From Pelagibacterales bacterium SAG-MED49 (GTDB taxonomy: Bacteria; Pseudomonadota; Alphaproteobacteria; Pelagibacterales; Pelagibacteraceae): DNA of 64,000 bases. Shown here piece by piece: positions 38,781 through 47,897 of this stretch (its first letter is position 1; each line of letters opens with the position of its first letter). Made by a program: the position numbers and the translations under genes. The notes beneath the pieces are model-generated. The model saw nothing but the letters and a program-made list of their open reading frames with translations, did no database searches and was not told the DNA's origin. The stretch is taken from the NCBI GenBank assembly GCA_014653365.1, contig JACWEQ010000001.1, positions 124,001 to 188,000 on the forward strand, given 5' to 3'.

Positions 38781-39536
38781 ATGATAAAGATTAGTGCAAA
38801 AAATGTTGATGTTTTTTATGGAAAAAAACAAGCCTTGTTTAATATAAATTTAGACATTGAAGAAAATCAAGTAACAGCCTTAATTGGACCATCAGGATGT
38901 GGTAAATCTACTTTTTTAAGATGTTTAAATAGAATGAATGATGTAATCGATATATGTAAAGTTCAAGGAGAGATAGTTATAAATGATTTTAATATCAACG
39001 ATAAAGGGTGTGACGTAGTAAGGTTGCGAGAAAAAATTGGAATGGTTTTTCAAAAACCAAATCCATTTCCAAAAACATTATACGAAAATATTTCTTATGG
39101 TCCTTCAATACACGGAATGGCTCAATCAAAACAAGAAATGGATGAAATAGTTGAGATAAGTTTAAAAAAAGCTGCACTCTGGGAAGAAGTAAAAGATAGA
39201 CTTCATGAACCTGGAACAGGTTTGTCTGGTGGTCAACAACAAAGGCTATGTATAGCAAGAGCTATTTCAGTACAACCGGAGGTCATCTTAATGGACGAAC
39301 CTTGTTCTGCTTTAGATCCTATTGCTACAGCTCAAATAGAAGAGCTAATTGATGAATTAAAGAAAGAACATACAATTATTATTGTTACTCACTCTATGGC
39401 TCAAGCAGCAAGGGTCTCACAAAGAACAGGTTTTTTCCATTTAGGAGAATTGATAGAACATGGATTAACTGATAAAATATTTAAGAATCCAGATAATACA
39501 AAAACGCAAGATTATATTACAGGGAGGTTTGGCTAA
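38781..39536 (+). CDS. pstB: Phosphate ABC transporter ATPase PstB
   Basis: ATPase of the Pst system. From ATG 38781 ([14 protein letters not shown]), with GGAG just upstream, it is 251 aa; the track ATG at 38760 lies inside pstA. Motifs: Walker A '[13 protein letters not shown]', '[19 protein letters not shown]' (PstB-specific Q-loop region), signature '[14 protein letters not shown]', Walker B '[12 protein letters not shown]'. Its stop overlaps the phoU start. Confidence 0.96.
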   Translation: MIKISAKNVDVFYGKKQALFNINLDIEENQVTALIGPSGCGKSTFLRCLNRMNDVIDICKVQGEIVINDFNINDKGCDVVRLREKIGMVFQKPNPFPKTLYENISYGPSIHGMAQSKQEMDEIVEISLKKAALWEEVKDRLHEPGTGLSGGQQQRLCIARAISVQPEVILMDEPCSALDPIATAQIEELIDELKKEHTIIIVTHSMAQAARVSQRTGFFHLGELIEHGLTDKIFKNPDNTKTQDYITGRFG

Positions 39537-40243
39537 TGTCGGAAGCACCACACACAGTAAAATCCTATGAGGAAGAACTTAAAAATTTAAATAGCAATAT
39601 TGTTAAGATGGGCGGCTTTTGTGAAGAAGCTTTAGTAAAAGCCACTCAAGCTATAATATCGAGAAATAGTGATAATGCTGAAACTGTTATTAAAAATGAC
39701 GAAAAAATTGATAAATTTGAAACTTTAGTTGAACAGCAGGTTGTAAACTTAATTGCCTTAAGACAACCAATGGCAATTGATCTTCGAGAGACCGTTACTG
39801 CATTAAAAATATCTTCTGATCTTGAACGAATAGGTGATTTAGCAAAAAATATTTCAAAAAGAACTCTTTTATTAAATGAAAATTTACCAAAAAATTTAAT
39901 TGATGCACTTGTTAGAGTTTCATCAAATGTTCAAAAACAACTCAAATCTATTTTAGATGCATATTTAGATAGGTCATCTGCTATGGCTGTAAATGTCTGG
40001 GAAGGTGATGAATATATAGATGATTTAACTAATTTATGTATGCAAGAGGTAATAAAATATTTGAAGGAAAATGAAAAAAATCTAGATGATGGTACTCATT
40101 TACTATTTGTTACTAAAAATATTGAACGTATAGGTGATCATACAACTAATATAGCAGAACAAATTTATTATTTAGTTACTGGTGAATATTTAGAAGGTGA
40201 TAGACCCAAGGGCACAGAGCCAGTAGTAACAGGAGAAAAATAA
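39536..40243 (+). CDS. phoU: Phosphate signalling complex protein PhoU
   Basis: Adaptor linking Pst transport to PhoR and repressing the Pho response when phosphate is ample. The 235-aa protein contains two PhoU three-helix repeats with metal-binding motifs 'ALKISSDLERIGDLAKNI' and 'FVTKNIERIGDHTTNIAE'. It follows pstB with a one-base overlap and precedes phoB by three bases. Confidence 0.96.
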   Translation: MSEAPHTVKSYEEELKNLNSNIVKMGGFCEEALVKATQAIISRNSDNAETVIKNDEKIDKFETLVEQQVVNLIALRQPMAIDLRETVTALKISSDLERIGDLAKNISKRTLLLNENLPKNLIDALVRVSSNVQKQLKSILDAYLDRSSAMAVNVWEGDEYIDDLTNLCMQEVIKYLKENEKNLDDGTHLLFVTKNIERIGDHTTNIAEQIYYLVTGEYLEGDRPKGTEPVVTGEK

Positions 40244-40246
40244 AAA

Positions 40247-40930
40247 ATGTCAGCTCATGTTTTTATAGCTGAAGATGAAACCTCTATAGTTACTCTTTTA
40301 AAATATAACTTAGAGAAAGAAGGTCATAAAGTTAGCTTCTGTGAAAATGGAGAGGAAGCTCTTAAACAAATTAAAGACAAGCAACCTGATTTGATTTTGA
40401 TGGACTGGATGCTTCCAGATTTGTCAGGTGTTGAAATATGTAAGAATTTAAAAAAAGATAAAAAATATAATGATATACCGGTAATAATGTTAACAGCAAA
40501 AGGTGAGGAAGAAGATAAATTAAAAGCATTTGATACAGGTGCAGATGATTACGTCACTAAACCATTTAGTCAAAAAGAACTCAATGCTAGAATAAAATCA
40601 TTGTTAAGAAGGTCAAAACCACAGGTATCTGTTGATGTTGTTGAATTTACTGACTTAAAAATTGATAGAATTACAAAACGTGTTTACAGAAAAAATACTG
40701 AAATTTCATTAGGACCTACTGAGTTTAAATTACTAGATTTTTTTATTAAAAATCCAAAAAGAGTTTATTCGCGGGAGCAGCTCCTGAATAATGTTTGGGG
40801 AGAAAATATTTATGTAGAGTCAAGAACTGTTGATGTTCATATACGAAGATTAAGGCAAGCAATCAATATTGAAAATACGAAGCCATTAATTAGAACAGTT
40901 AGGTCTGCAGGTTATTCTTTAGAATCTTGA
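40247..40930 (+). CDS. phoB: Phosphate regulon response regulator PhoB
   Basis: OmpR-family regulator that binds Pho boxes. The 227-aa protein has a receiver domain (acidic pair 'EDE', phosphoacceptor in 'LILMDWMLP', 'VTKPF') and a winged-helix output domain ('LGPTEFKLLDFFI', 'VDVHIRRLRQAI'). The presumed regulator of the Pho boxes in this window. Its 3' end overlaps the convergent sixA by 19 bases. Confidence 0.95.
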   Translation: MSAHVFIAEDETSIVTLLKYNLEKEGHKVSFCENGEEALKQIKDKQPDLILMDWMLPDLSGVEICKNLKKDKKYNDIPVIMLTAKGEEEDKLKAFDTGADDYVTKPFSQKELNARIKSLLRRSKPQVSVDVVEFTDLKIDRITKRVYRKNTEISLGPTEFKLLDFFIKNPKRVYSREQLLNNVWGENIYVESRTVDVHIRRLRQAINIENTKPLIRTVRSAGYSLES

Positions 40931-41436
40931 AGGTCTTTGGGTCTAATGAATTCTTTAAGCAAACCATTTTTATCTAATTGACTCCAATTATTAAAATTAA
41001 AATGAATTTTTGCAAATGCAGCAGTTGGAAATTTATAATTTAATAATTTAAAATGATTATTATTTTGATTGTTTGTTATAGATTTAACTAAATTTCTTAC
41101 TGCTGGTTCATGATTGATTAATAAAACTGATCTAAATTTTTTTGGTATTTCTTTAATCGTATCAATAATTATATCTTCACTTGTAAGATACAACTTTTTT
41201 GAAGATATGATTTTTTTTGGTTTTTCAATTTTTTTTAACAAAATTTTCAGTGTTTTTACTGTTCTTTTTGACGACGAAACTAGGACATAATCAAATTTAT
41301 ATTTTCTTTTAACAAAAAATTCACAAACCTTTTTTGCATTTTTCTTGCCTCGTTTGTTCAAAGATCTATCGTAATCATCTATAGTGAGATCATGCCAGCT
41401 AGATTTTGCGTGTCGCATGACATATAATTTAAACAT
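40912..41436 (-). CDS. sixA: SixA-type histidine phosphatase
   Basis: Histidine phosphatase-superfamily protein of 174 aa with the RHG-type motif 'LYVMRHAKSSWHD' at the N-terminus and a second catalytic His in 'LLINHEPAVRNLV'. SixA relatives dephosphorylate phosphohistidine in phosphotransfer proteins. Lying between phoB and ppk it might tune PhoR/PhoB or act on small phosphoesters; the substrate is unknown. Confidence 0.85.
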   Translation of the reverse strand: MFKLYVMRHAKSSWHDLTIDDYDRSLNKRGKKNAKKVCEFFVKRKYKFDYVLVSSSKRTVKTLKILLKKIEKPKKIISSKKLYLTSEDIIIDTIKEIPKKFRSVLLINHEPAVRNLVKSITNNQNNNHFKLLNYKFPTAAFAKIHFNFNNWSQLDKNGLLKEFIRPKDLQDSKE

Positions 41437-41449
41437 ATAGCGTAAATAT

Positions 41450-43600
41450 ATGACTGCATTAAAAAAACAACTTAAAGAAGAGTTAAAATCTAAATATATT
41501 AATAGAGAGCTATCTTGGCTTAAATTTAACGAAAGAGTACTTCTGGAAGCTCAAGATCTAGATAATCCTCTTTACGAAAGAGTTAAATTTTTATCCATTG
41601 CTGGCTCAAATTTAGATGAATTTTTTATGGTTCGAGTTGCTGGATTATATAGCCAAATTAAGCAAGATGTAGATTCGCTTAGTTCTGACGGTTTAACTCC
41701 AGATGAACAAATGGCTGACGTTATAGTAGAAACAAAAAACCTTCTTAATAAACAAAATAAGATTTATACAGATCTAATATCTCGATTGAAAAAAACCAAT
41801 ATAAGTTTAATCAAGCCAGAAAATCTCAATAAATCAGATCAAAAAAAACTATTACAAACCTTTAATGAAGAAATTTATCCATTATTGACACCGTCAGCAA
41901 TTGATCCTGCTCATCCTTTTCCTTTTATAGCAAACCAAGGAAGAGCTCTTGTAATGAAATTAAAAAAGAGAAATAAAAAAAGAGTTTTAAATTCTATAAT
42001 AGTTATACCTAAAGCTTTACCCAGATTTATTGAGATTCAACGAGGTAAAAATTTTATGAAATATGTCATTATTGATGATGTCATAAGTTTTTTTGCTTCA
42101 GAAATTTTTCCAGACCACAACTTAGAAAAAAAAATGTTGTTTAGAGTTATTAGAGATAGTGATGTTGAAATTCAAGAGGAAGCGGAAGATTTAGTTAGAT
42201 CTTTTGAGCTTGCATTAAAAAGAAGAAGAACTGGAGATATTGTTCGATTAGAAATTCTAAAAAATAGTAATAAAGAATTAGTTAAGTTTATTGTTAATAA
42301 ATTAAAAGTAAATCAAAACTATATTTATGAAATTGAGGGACTTGTAGGCATTCAAGATATAGATCAAATTTGTAAAATTAAAAACCCTAAGCTGAGATTT
42401 AAACATTTTAACCCAAGAGAAGTCGATAGATTAAAAGAATTTAATAATAATTTTTTTGACACTATTAAAAAAAAAGATTTGATTGTTCATCATCCATTTG
42501 AAACATTTGATGCTGTAATTGAATTTTTAAGTCAAGCCGCTTATGATAAAAAAGTTATAGCAATAAAACAAACTCTATATAGAACCACTTTAGATTCTCC
42601 TATAGTTAAAGCTTTAATATTGGCTGCTGAAAATGGAAAAACTGTAACTGCTTTAATAGAAATTAAAGCAAGATTTGATGAAGAGGCTAATATACAACTT
42701 TCGAGAAGTTTAGAAAAAGCAGGTGTGCAGATAGTCTATGGTTTTGCAAAATATAAAACTCACGCAAAATCATCGTTAATATTGAGAAGAGAAAGTGGTA
42801 AAATTCAAACTTACATTCATTTAGGAACGGGTAATTATCACCCTGTTAATGCTAAAATTTATACAGATTTATCATTATTTAGTTCAGATAAAAAATTGGC
42901 GTCTGATGTAGAAAAATTTTTTAATTATGTAACTGGATATGCAAAACCAAGAAATCTAAATAAAATTTCTATATCTCCTATAAATCTTAGAAATACATTA
43001 AATTCTAACATTGATCGAGAAATTTCAAATGCAAAAAAAGGAAAAAAAGCTGAAATATGGGCAAAAATGAACTCATTGGTTGACCCGCTGATAATTGATA
43101 AACTTTATGAGGCTTCAAATGTTGGTGTTAGGATATTTTTATCTGTTAGAGGAGTTTGCTGTCTAAGACCAGGGATCAAAAATAAATCGGAACATATAAT
43201 AGTTAAAAGTATTATTGGCAGATTTTTAGAACATTCAAGAATTTATTGTTTTTCTAATGGTAACAAAATGCCTAGTAGAGATGCAAAAGTTTTCATTTCT
43301 TCAGCAGATTTAATGCCAAGAAATCTAAATAGAAGAATCGAACTTCTAGTGCCAATTGAAAATCAAACAGTTCATGAACAAGTTTTAGATCAAATTATGT
43401 TAGCTAATTATCTTGATCAAAAACAAAGTTGGCTACTCGATGCAAGTGGTAATTACAAAAAAATTAAATATAGTGGAAGTGATTCTTTTTCAGCACATGA
43501 TTATTTTATGAATAATCCTAGTTTGTCTGGAAGAGGTAAAGCTAAACTAAAAATGCAACCAAAAAAACTAAATTTAAAGTTAATAAAAAGTGGAATTTAA
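41450..43600 (+). CDS. ppk: Polyphosphate kinase 1
   Basis: Reversibly polymerises ATP gamma-phosphate into polyphosphate, a phosphate store. The 716-aa protein has the N-terminal 'YINRELSWLKFNERVL', the two phospholipase D-like histidine domains (autophosphorylated His in 'AKYKTHAKSSLI', second in 'LEHSRIYCF') and 'IKQTLYRTT'. Full length. It starts 13 bases from divergent sixA and overlaps ppx at its 3' end. Confidence 0.96.
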   Translation: MTALKKQLKEELKSKYINRELSWLKFNERVLLEAQDLDNPLYERVKFLSIAGSNLDEFFMVRVAGLYSQIKQDVDSLSSDGLTPDEQMADVIVETKNLLNKQNKIYTDLISRLKKTNISLIKPENLNKSDQKKLLQTFNEEIYPLLTPSAIDPAHPFPFIANQGRALVMKLKKRNKKRVLNSIIVIPKALPRFIEIQRGKNFMKYVIIDDVISFFASEIFPDHNLEKKMLFRVIRDSDVEIQEEAEDLVRSFELALKRRRTGDIVRLEILKNSNKELVKFIVNKLKVNQNYIYEIEGLVGIQDIDQICKIKNPKLRFKHFNPREVDRLKEFNNNFFDTIKKKDLIVHHPFETFDAVIEFLSQAAYDKKVIAIKQTLYRTTLDSPIVKALILAAENGKTVTALIEIKARFDEEANIQLSRSLEKAGVQIVYGFAKYKTHAKSSLILRRESGKIQTYIHLGTGNYHPVNAKIYTDLSLFSSDKKLASDVEKFFNYVTGYAKPRNLNKISISPINLRNTLNSNIDREISNAKKGKKAEIWAKMNSLVDPLIIDKLYEASNVGVRIFLSVRGVCCLRPGIKNKSEHIIVKSIIGRFLEHSRIYCFSNGNKMPSRDAKVFISSADLMPRNLNRRIELLVPIENQTVHEQVLDQIMLANYLDQKQSWLLDASGNYKKIKYSGSDSFSAHDYFMNNPSLSGRGKAKLKMQPKKLNLKLIKSGI

Positions 43601-45098
43601 AGTTCTTAATAATAAACAAAATTTAAAATTAAAACAAGCCAGACTAGCGATAATTGATATAGGCTCAAATTCAATTAGAATGCTAATTTATGATGATTTT
43701 AGTTCATCGCGTGTACCTTTTTTTAATGAAAAAGCAGTTTGTGAATTAGGAAAAAATTTAGATAAATCAAAAAAACTTCATAAATCAGGAGCTGAATATG
43801 CTTACCGTGTATTAAAAAGATTTTATGAAATTTTAAATGTTTCAAAAATTTCTAATATAAAAATAATAGCCACTGCAGTATTACGGGAAGCTACCGATGT
43901 AAGACCATTTATAGAAAATATAGAAAAATTATTTAAAAAAAGAATTGAAATTTTAAGCGGTGATGAAGAAGCCATATGTTCAGCTGAAGGTGTTAAAATT
44001 GGATTTGATAATGTTGACGGATTAGTAGCTGATTTAGGTGGTGGTAGCTTAGAATTAGCTAGAGTTGAAAATGGAAATATTACAAATAAAACCTCATTAC
44101 CTTTGGGTGTATTAAGATTACTTAATAACCCAATAGTTAAAAAGAGAAACCTTTCTAAATATATTAAAAATTTATTAAAAGATGAAAAGTGGTTATCCAA
44201 AAAGAAATTTGAAAATATGTATTTAGTTGGAGGTACTTGGAGAGCATTATTTAAATTACATCTTTTTCAAAATGATCATCCTGTTCATATTATTCATCAA
44301 TATTCTGTTAATTACGATACTATATCAAAATTTGTGGATAAAATTTCATCCTTTAATAAATCAAAACTTAAAACTGTAGAGTATATTTCAAAATCTAGAA
44401 CACAATATTTACCTTATAGCTCTATAATTTTAGGTGAAATATTGAATTCAACAAATCCAAAAAACATAATATGCTCCATAAGTGGACTAAGAGAAGGGTC
44501 TTTAGCAAAAGATCATTTTAAGAATATTGATGACTCTCAGGTTTTTGAAAAATCATTAGTGTTTATTGCTAAGAAACGAGGCGATTTAGGATTAACTTTT
44601 AAAAAGTATTTTAATTTTATTAAACCAGTATTTGATGGAAATGAATACTTTGATGAAAAATTGCTTAATTTAGCATGTGTATTGAGTCATATGGATTGGG
44701 GCTTAGGTGCTTTTCAAAAAGCAGAATTAGTTTTTCAGGAAACATTGAACACTCCATTATTGAGACTTTCTCATAAAGAAAGAATACAAATCGCATTGTC
44801 TTGTTATTGGAGATATTGCAGCATTAAATACAACCCAAAAATTGAGTATTTAACTTTTTTAAACAATAATGAAATTTTTTCTAGTAAACAAGTTGGATCT
44901 GCATTGAGATTTGCACATTCTTTAACCTCTATATCAACAATTTTTTTAGAGGAATTTAAACTATATAGAAGAGGTAATTCAGTATTTTTAAAAATTCCAT
45001 CTCAACATCAAGAAATAATTTCAAAACAAGTAACAAAAAAATTTAAAGCTCTGGCGAGAGAATTATTTTTAGAACCTAGGGTAATTTATTCAAATTAA
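43590..45098 (+). CDS. ppx: Exopolyphosphatase / Ppx-GppA family
   Basis: Hydrolyses terminal phosphates of polyphosphate, and possibly pppGpp. The 502-aa protein has the ASKHA-fold motifs 'LAIIDIGSNSIRMLIYD', 'ATAVLREA' and 'LVADLGGGSLELA', and a C-terminal HD-like helical domain. It starts at GTG overlapping ppk by 11 bases; an alternative start closer to residue 18 is possible. The ppk-ppx pairing allows a storage/release cycle. Confidence 0.93.
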   Translation: MEFKVLNNKQNLKLKQARLAIIDIGSNSIRMLIYDDFSSSRVPFFNEKAVCELGKNLDKSKKLHKSGAEYAYRVLKRFYEILNVSKISNIKIIATAVLREATDVRPFIENIEKLFKKRIEILSGDEEAICSAEGVKIGFDNVDGLVADLGGGSLELARVENGNITNKTSLPLGVLRLLNNPIVKKRNLSKYIKNLLKDEKWLSKKKFENMYLVGGTWRALFKLHLFQNDHPVHIIHQYSVNYDTISKFVDKISSFNKSKLKTVEYISKSRTQYLPYSSIILGEILNSTNPKNIICSISGLREGSLAKDHFKNIDDSQVFEKSLVFIAKKRGDLGLTFKKYFNFIKPVFDGNEYFDEKLLNLACVLSHMDWGLGAFQKAELVFQETLNTPLLRLSHKERIQIALSCYWRYCSIKYNPKIEYLTFLNNNEIFSSKQVGSALRFAHSLTSISTIFLEEFKLYRRGNSVFLKIPSQHQEIISKQVTKKFKALARELFLEPRVIYSN

Positions 45099-45194
45099 TT
45101 AAATATTAATTTAAATTAGATTTAATATTTTATTAATTTATCAGAAATATTTCATCATTAAACACATAATCGAATTCGTTATTCTTCATTTTAT

Positions 45195-45222
45195 AAAGGG
45201 TGCTTATTTTGTAGGCACCTTT
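45195..45222. terminator. Candidate bidirectional terminator between ppx and the Nudix gene
   Basis: Arms AAAGGGTGC and GCACCTTT (one bulged G) around TTATTTTGTAG form a hairpin that includes the last codons of the Nudix gene on the minus strand. T-rich tracts follow on the plus strand but are interrupted. The rest of the 105-base gap shows nothing else. Confidence 0.5.
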
Positions 45223-45704
45223 ATAACTTTAAAAAATGAAGCCACATGAGAGGCATTACAAAATTTTTCACCTAAAATTAATTTATTTATTTCTTCTTTA
45301 GATAGTAAATGAATTTTAATACCTTTTTCAGGTCCTTTCTTTTTAATTATTCTATTTGAATAATAGCAGTAAATTTTAGTTGTTAACCTTCCAGGCTCAC
45401 AATTAATTGTAAATAATTTTTTTGGTCTTCTTAATATTTTATATCCTGTTTCCTCATAAAATTCTCTACAAGCAGCACTTATAGAATTTTCTCCTTTATC
45501 AATTATACCAGATGGAAATTCATAGTTGATTTTATTAACTGGAATTCTTTTTTGACTAACTACAACAAAAACGTTTTTCTTAATTTCCGCAACCACCAAA
45601 GATAAATCAGATGTTTTTAAGAAATGATAATATTCTTTTTTTTTGAAGGGCTTATTAATTAAAGTTATATTATTTGTAAGTTTAACATTTTTTAAATAAT
45701 TCAT
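45204..45704 (-). CDS. Nudix hydrolase
   Basis: Diphosphate-cleaving hydrolase of 166 aa. A complete Nudix box is visible: 'GIIDKGENSISAACREFYEETGY'-type sequence (GX5EX7REUXEEXGU) around residues 66-88, followed by 'NCEPGRLTTKIYCYYS', which resembles ADP-ribose pyrophosphatases. The substrate is not determinable. It lies in the phosphorus island but no Pho box is seen upstream. Confidence 0.88.
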   Translation of the reverse strand: MNYLKNVKLTNNITLINKPFKKKEYYHFLKTSDLSLVVAEIKKNVFVVVSQKRIPVNKINYEFPSGIIDKGENSISAACREFYEETGYKILRRPKKLFTINCEPGRLTTKIYCYYSNRIIKKKGPEKGIKIHLLSKEEINKLILGEKFCNASHVASFFKVIKVPTK

Positions 45705-45753
45705 AATTTTACTATATTTGAATAATATTAAAGATATTTTACAGATAAATTAA

Positions 45754-46305
45754 TTATATTGTTTTTTCTTTAATTAATTTGGAGACTTTGTTTATTTGAT
45801 TTATTGCATCCGTATTCATCGGGTTTATATATGAAGCTTCTAAATAACTATTGTAGGCTTTTTCGTAATCTTTCATTTCCATGTATACTTGTCCTTTTCC
45901 AATTAGAGCACCGAAATGCCTACTCTCAAGTTTTAAGACCATATCAATATCTCTAAGTGATTTTTTATACTTACCCATAAAATATAAAGATGTTGCTCGT
46001 CTATTCCAAGCCTCAGACCAAATAGGATCTTTTTCTATAATTTTACTAAAAATCCCATATGCTTTTATATAATTTCCGTTTTGAACTAGTCTTGAGCCCT
46101 CTTTTAAGTCAATAGTTAATTGAAAATTAGATGGATGTGTCTCCCACAAATTCCATATACTTTTTTCTAAAATTTTTGCTTCACTTTGTGTATTGCAATC
46201 TTTTAACATACTCAAAAGTTTGTTTAAATTTAACTCATCTGTTTTTGCCGTTGAGGTCAAACATACTGTTGCAGTTATCAATAAGAAATTAAGTATTTTC
46301 TTCAT
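45754..46305 (-). CDS. Exported TPR-repeat protein
   Basis: A 183-aa protein with a signal peptide (about 1-20, 'ILNFLLITATVCLTSTA') and at least two or three tetratricopeptide repeats ('EAWNRRATSLYFMGKYKKSLRDID', 'ALIGKGQVYMEMKDYEKAYNSY'). Probably a periplasmic protein-interaction scaffold; similar small exported TPR proteins are common in alphaproteobacteria and of unknown role. It is divergent from phnX, and the Pho box begins directly upstream of its start codon, so PhoB binding could also repress it. Confidence 0.82.
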   Translation of the reverse strand: MKKILNFLLITATVCLTSTAKTDELNLNKLLSMLKDCNTQSEAKILEKSIWNLWETHPSNFQLTIDLKEGSRLVQNGNYIKAYGIFSKIIEKDPIWSEAWNRRATSLYFMGKYKKSLRDIDMVLKLESRHFGALIGKGQVYMEMKDYEKAYNSYLEASYINPMNTDAINQINKVSKLIKEKTI

Positions 46306-46355
46306 CTGTAATAAATTTGTAATATTTTTGTAACATTAATTAAACAAGTTAAAAT
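46306..46355 (+). promoter_or_regulatory. Pho box and promoter upstream of phnX
   Basis: Three consecutive 11-base units in the plus direction: CTGTAATAAAT, TTGTAATATTT, TTGTAACATTA. The first 18 bases match 15 of 18 Pho-box positions by my count. A -10 candidate TAAAAT at 46350-46355 lies 11 bases after the third unit, the spacing expected for a PhoB-activated promoter. It should drive phnX (start 46451, leader about 90 bases). Confidence 0.85.
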
Positions 46356-46450
46356 CAAAATTATTTCAATAAAATCAGCGTTTTTATTCTATTAAAGATA
46401 TAATTAATTTCAAAAATAAAATTCAAATTAAAAGATTCGAAAAAAAACAT

Positions 46451-47245
46451 ATGAAAAATTCCAAAGTAGAAGCAATAGTATTTGATTTAGCTGGTACATT
46501 AATAGATTTTGGAAGCCTTGCACCATCTCAAGTTCTTATTGAATTATTTGATAGGTTTGGAATTAAAATTACCCGAAAACAAGCCATAGGACCAATGGGG
46601 ATCGAAAAACGATCCCATATAAAAGCATTACTAACAACAAAAATAATTAATTTACAGTGGAAAAAAAAATTTAAATCAAAACCTACAGATAAAGATATTG
46701 ATAAATTGTTTAAACTTTTTAATCCAGAATTAAAAAAAATAATTAAGAAACATTCAAAATTTATATCAGGAAGCAAAAATACTATAGATTTTATAAAAAA
46801 TAAAAAAATAAAAATAGGAATCAATACTGGATATTCAGAAGAAATTCTAAACGTTATATTGTCAGAATTAAAAAAACAAAGATTTATACCCGATGTGTCA
46901 TATAGTTCTTCATACACAAAAATTGGAAGACCTTCTGCAGAGATAATTTATAGGATCTTTTCTGATTTAAATATAACCAAGGGATCAAATTGTATTAAAG
47001 TTGATGATACTATTCCTGGACTACAGGAGGGATTAAATGCTGGAATGTGGGTAATAGGAGTAATATTTTCTGGAAATGAATTTGGTAAAAATGAAAATGA
47101 ATTTAATAAATTAACCAACAAAGAAAAATTAAAATTTAGAAAAAAAATCTCTTACAAGTTTAAGAAAATGGGTGCACATTACGTAATTGATACAATTAAG
47201 GATTTACCGAAAATAATTGATCAAATTGAAAATAAAATTATTTAG
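46451..47245 (+). CDS. phnX: Phosphonoacetaldehyde hydrolase (phosphonatase)
   Basis: HAD-superfamily enzyme that cleaves the C-P bond of phosphonoacetaldehyde to acetaldehyde and phosphate. The 264-aa protein keeps the family hallmarks: nucleophile Asp12 in 'FDLAGTLIDFGSLAP', Schiff-base Lys53 in 'GPMGIEKRSHI' (same position as the B. cereus enzyme), 'GRPSAEIIYR' and the C-terminal 'KVDDTIPGLQEGLNAGMW'. Its usual partner, 2-aminoethylphosphonate transaminase PhnW, is not in the window. A Pho box precedes it. The 3' end overlaps the convergent aquaporin gene by 8 bases. Confidence 0.93.
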   Translation: MKNSKVEAIVFDLAGTLIDFGSLAPSQVLIELFDRFGIKITRKQAIGPMGIEKRSHIKALLTTKIINLQWKKKFKSKPTDKDIDKLFKLFNPELKKIIKKHSKFISGSKNTIDFIKNKKIKIGINTGYSEEILNVILSELKKQRFIPDVSYSSSYTKIGRPSAEIIYRIFSDLNITKGSNCIKVDDTIPGLQEGLNAGMWVIGVIFSGNEFGKNENEFNKLTNKEKLKFRKKISYKFKKMGAHYVIDTIKDLPKIIDQIENKII

Positions 47246-47897
47246 TAAATAGCATTTTTTTTATTACAAATATTGCTAATAGTGCTCCTAATAACTCTGC
47301 AATTATAAAGAAAGGTGTATTTAAATAATTTATTCCAGTGAATGTATCTGTAAAAGTTCTAGCTATTGCAACAGCAGGATTTGCAAAAGAAGTTGATGAA
47401 GTGAACCAATATCCAGCTGTAATATAAAAACCAACACATGCAGCGGTTACAACTTTTCCACTTTTCATTGCTCCAAATATAATTAAAATTAATCCAAAAG
47501 TTGCGACTATTTCTGCAACAAATATATAAACTCCATCCCTTGTTTTAGATGACAACTCATAAATAGGTAGTTCAAAAAAAAAATTAGCCAAGCCTACACC
47601 GGCTAGACAACCAAATATTTGTGATAAGATATATATATGAATTAATTTTGATTTTAATCTTCCAGTAAAATACATACTTAGTGTAACAAATGGATTGAAG
47701 TGAGCTCCAGATATATCAGAAAAAACCGTAATAAGTACAAATAGACCTGCACCAGTAGCTATAGTGTTTGCTAATAGCATGACGGCTACGTCATTTGTAA
47801 GATTTTGTGCCATAATACCAGATCCAACAACTATCATTACCAGGAAGCAACTACCTATAAATTCACTGTAAATTATTTTTTTTTTGCTATTTTTCAT
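47238..47897 (-). CDS. aqpS: Aquaporin/MIP-family channel, AqpS-like
   Basis: Major intrinsic protein channel. From ATG 47897 (MKNSKKKIIYSEF) it is 219 aa with six predicted membrane helices and the two pore half-helices 'GAHFNPFVTLS' and 'SFANPAVAIAR'; the first NPA is changed to NPF. Directly downstream of and overlapping arsC, it matches the AqpS-ArsC arrangement of rhizobia, in which arsenate is reduced and arsenite leaves through the channel. An unspecific glycerol or water channel is the alternative. Confidence 0.88.
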   Translation of the reverse strand: MKNSKKKIIYSEFIGSCFLVMIVVGSGIMAQNLTNDVAVMLLANTIATGAGLFVLITVFSDISGAHFNPFVTLSMYFTGRLKSKLIHIYILSQIFGCLAGVGLANFFFELPIYELSSKTRDGVYIFVAEIVATFGLILIIFGAMKSGKVVTAACVGFYITAGYWFTSSTSFANPAVAIARTFTDTFTGINYLNTPFFIIAELLGALLAIFVIKKMLFTK

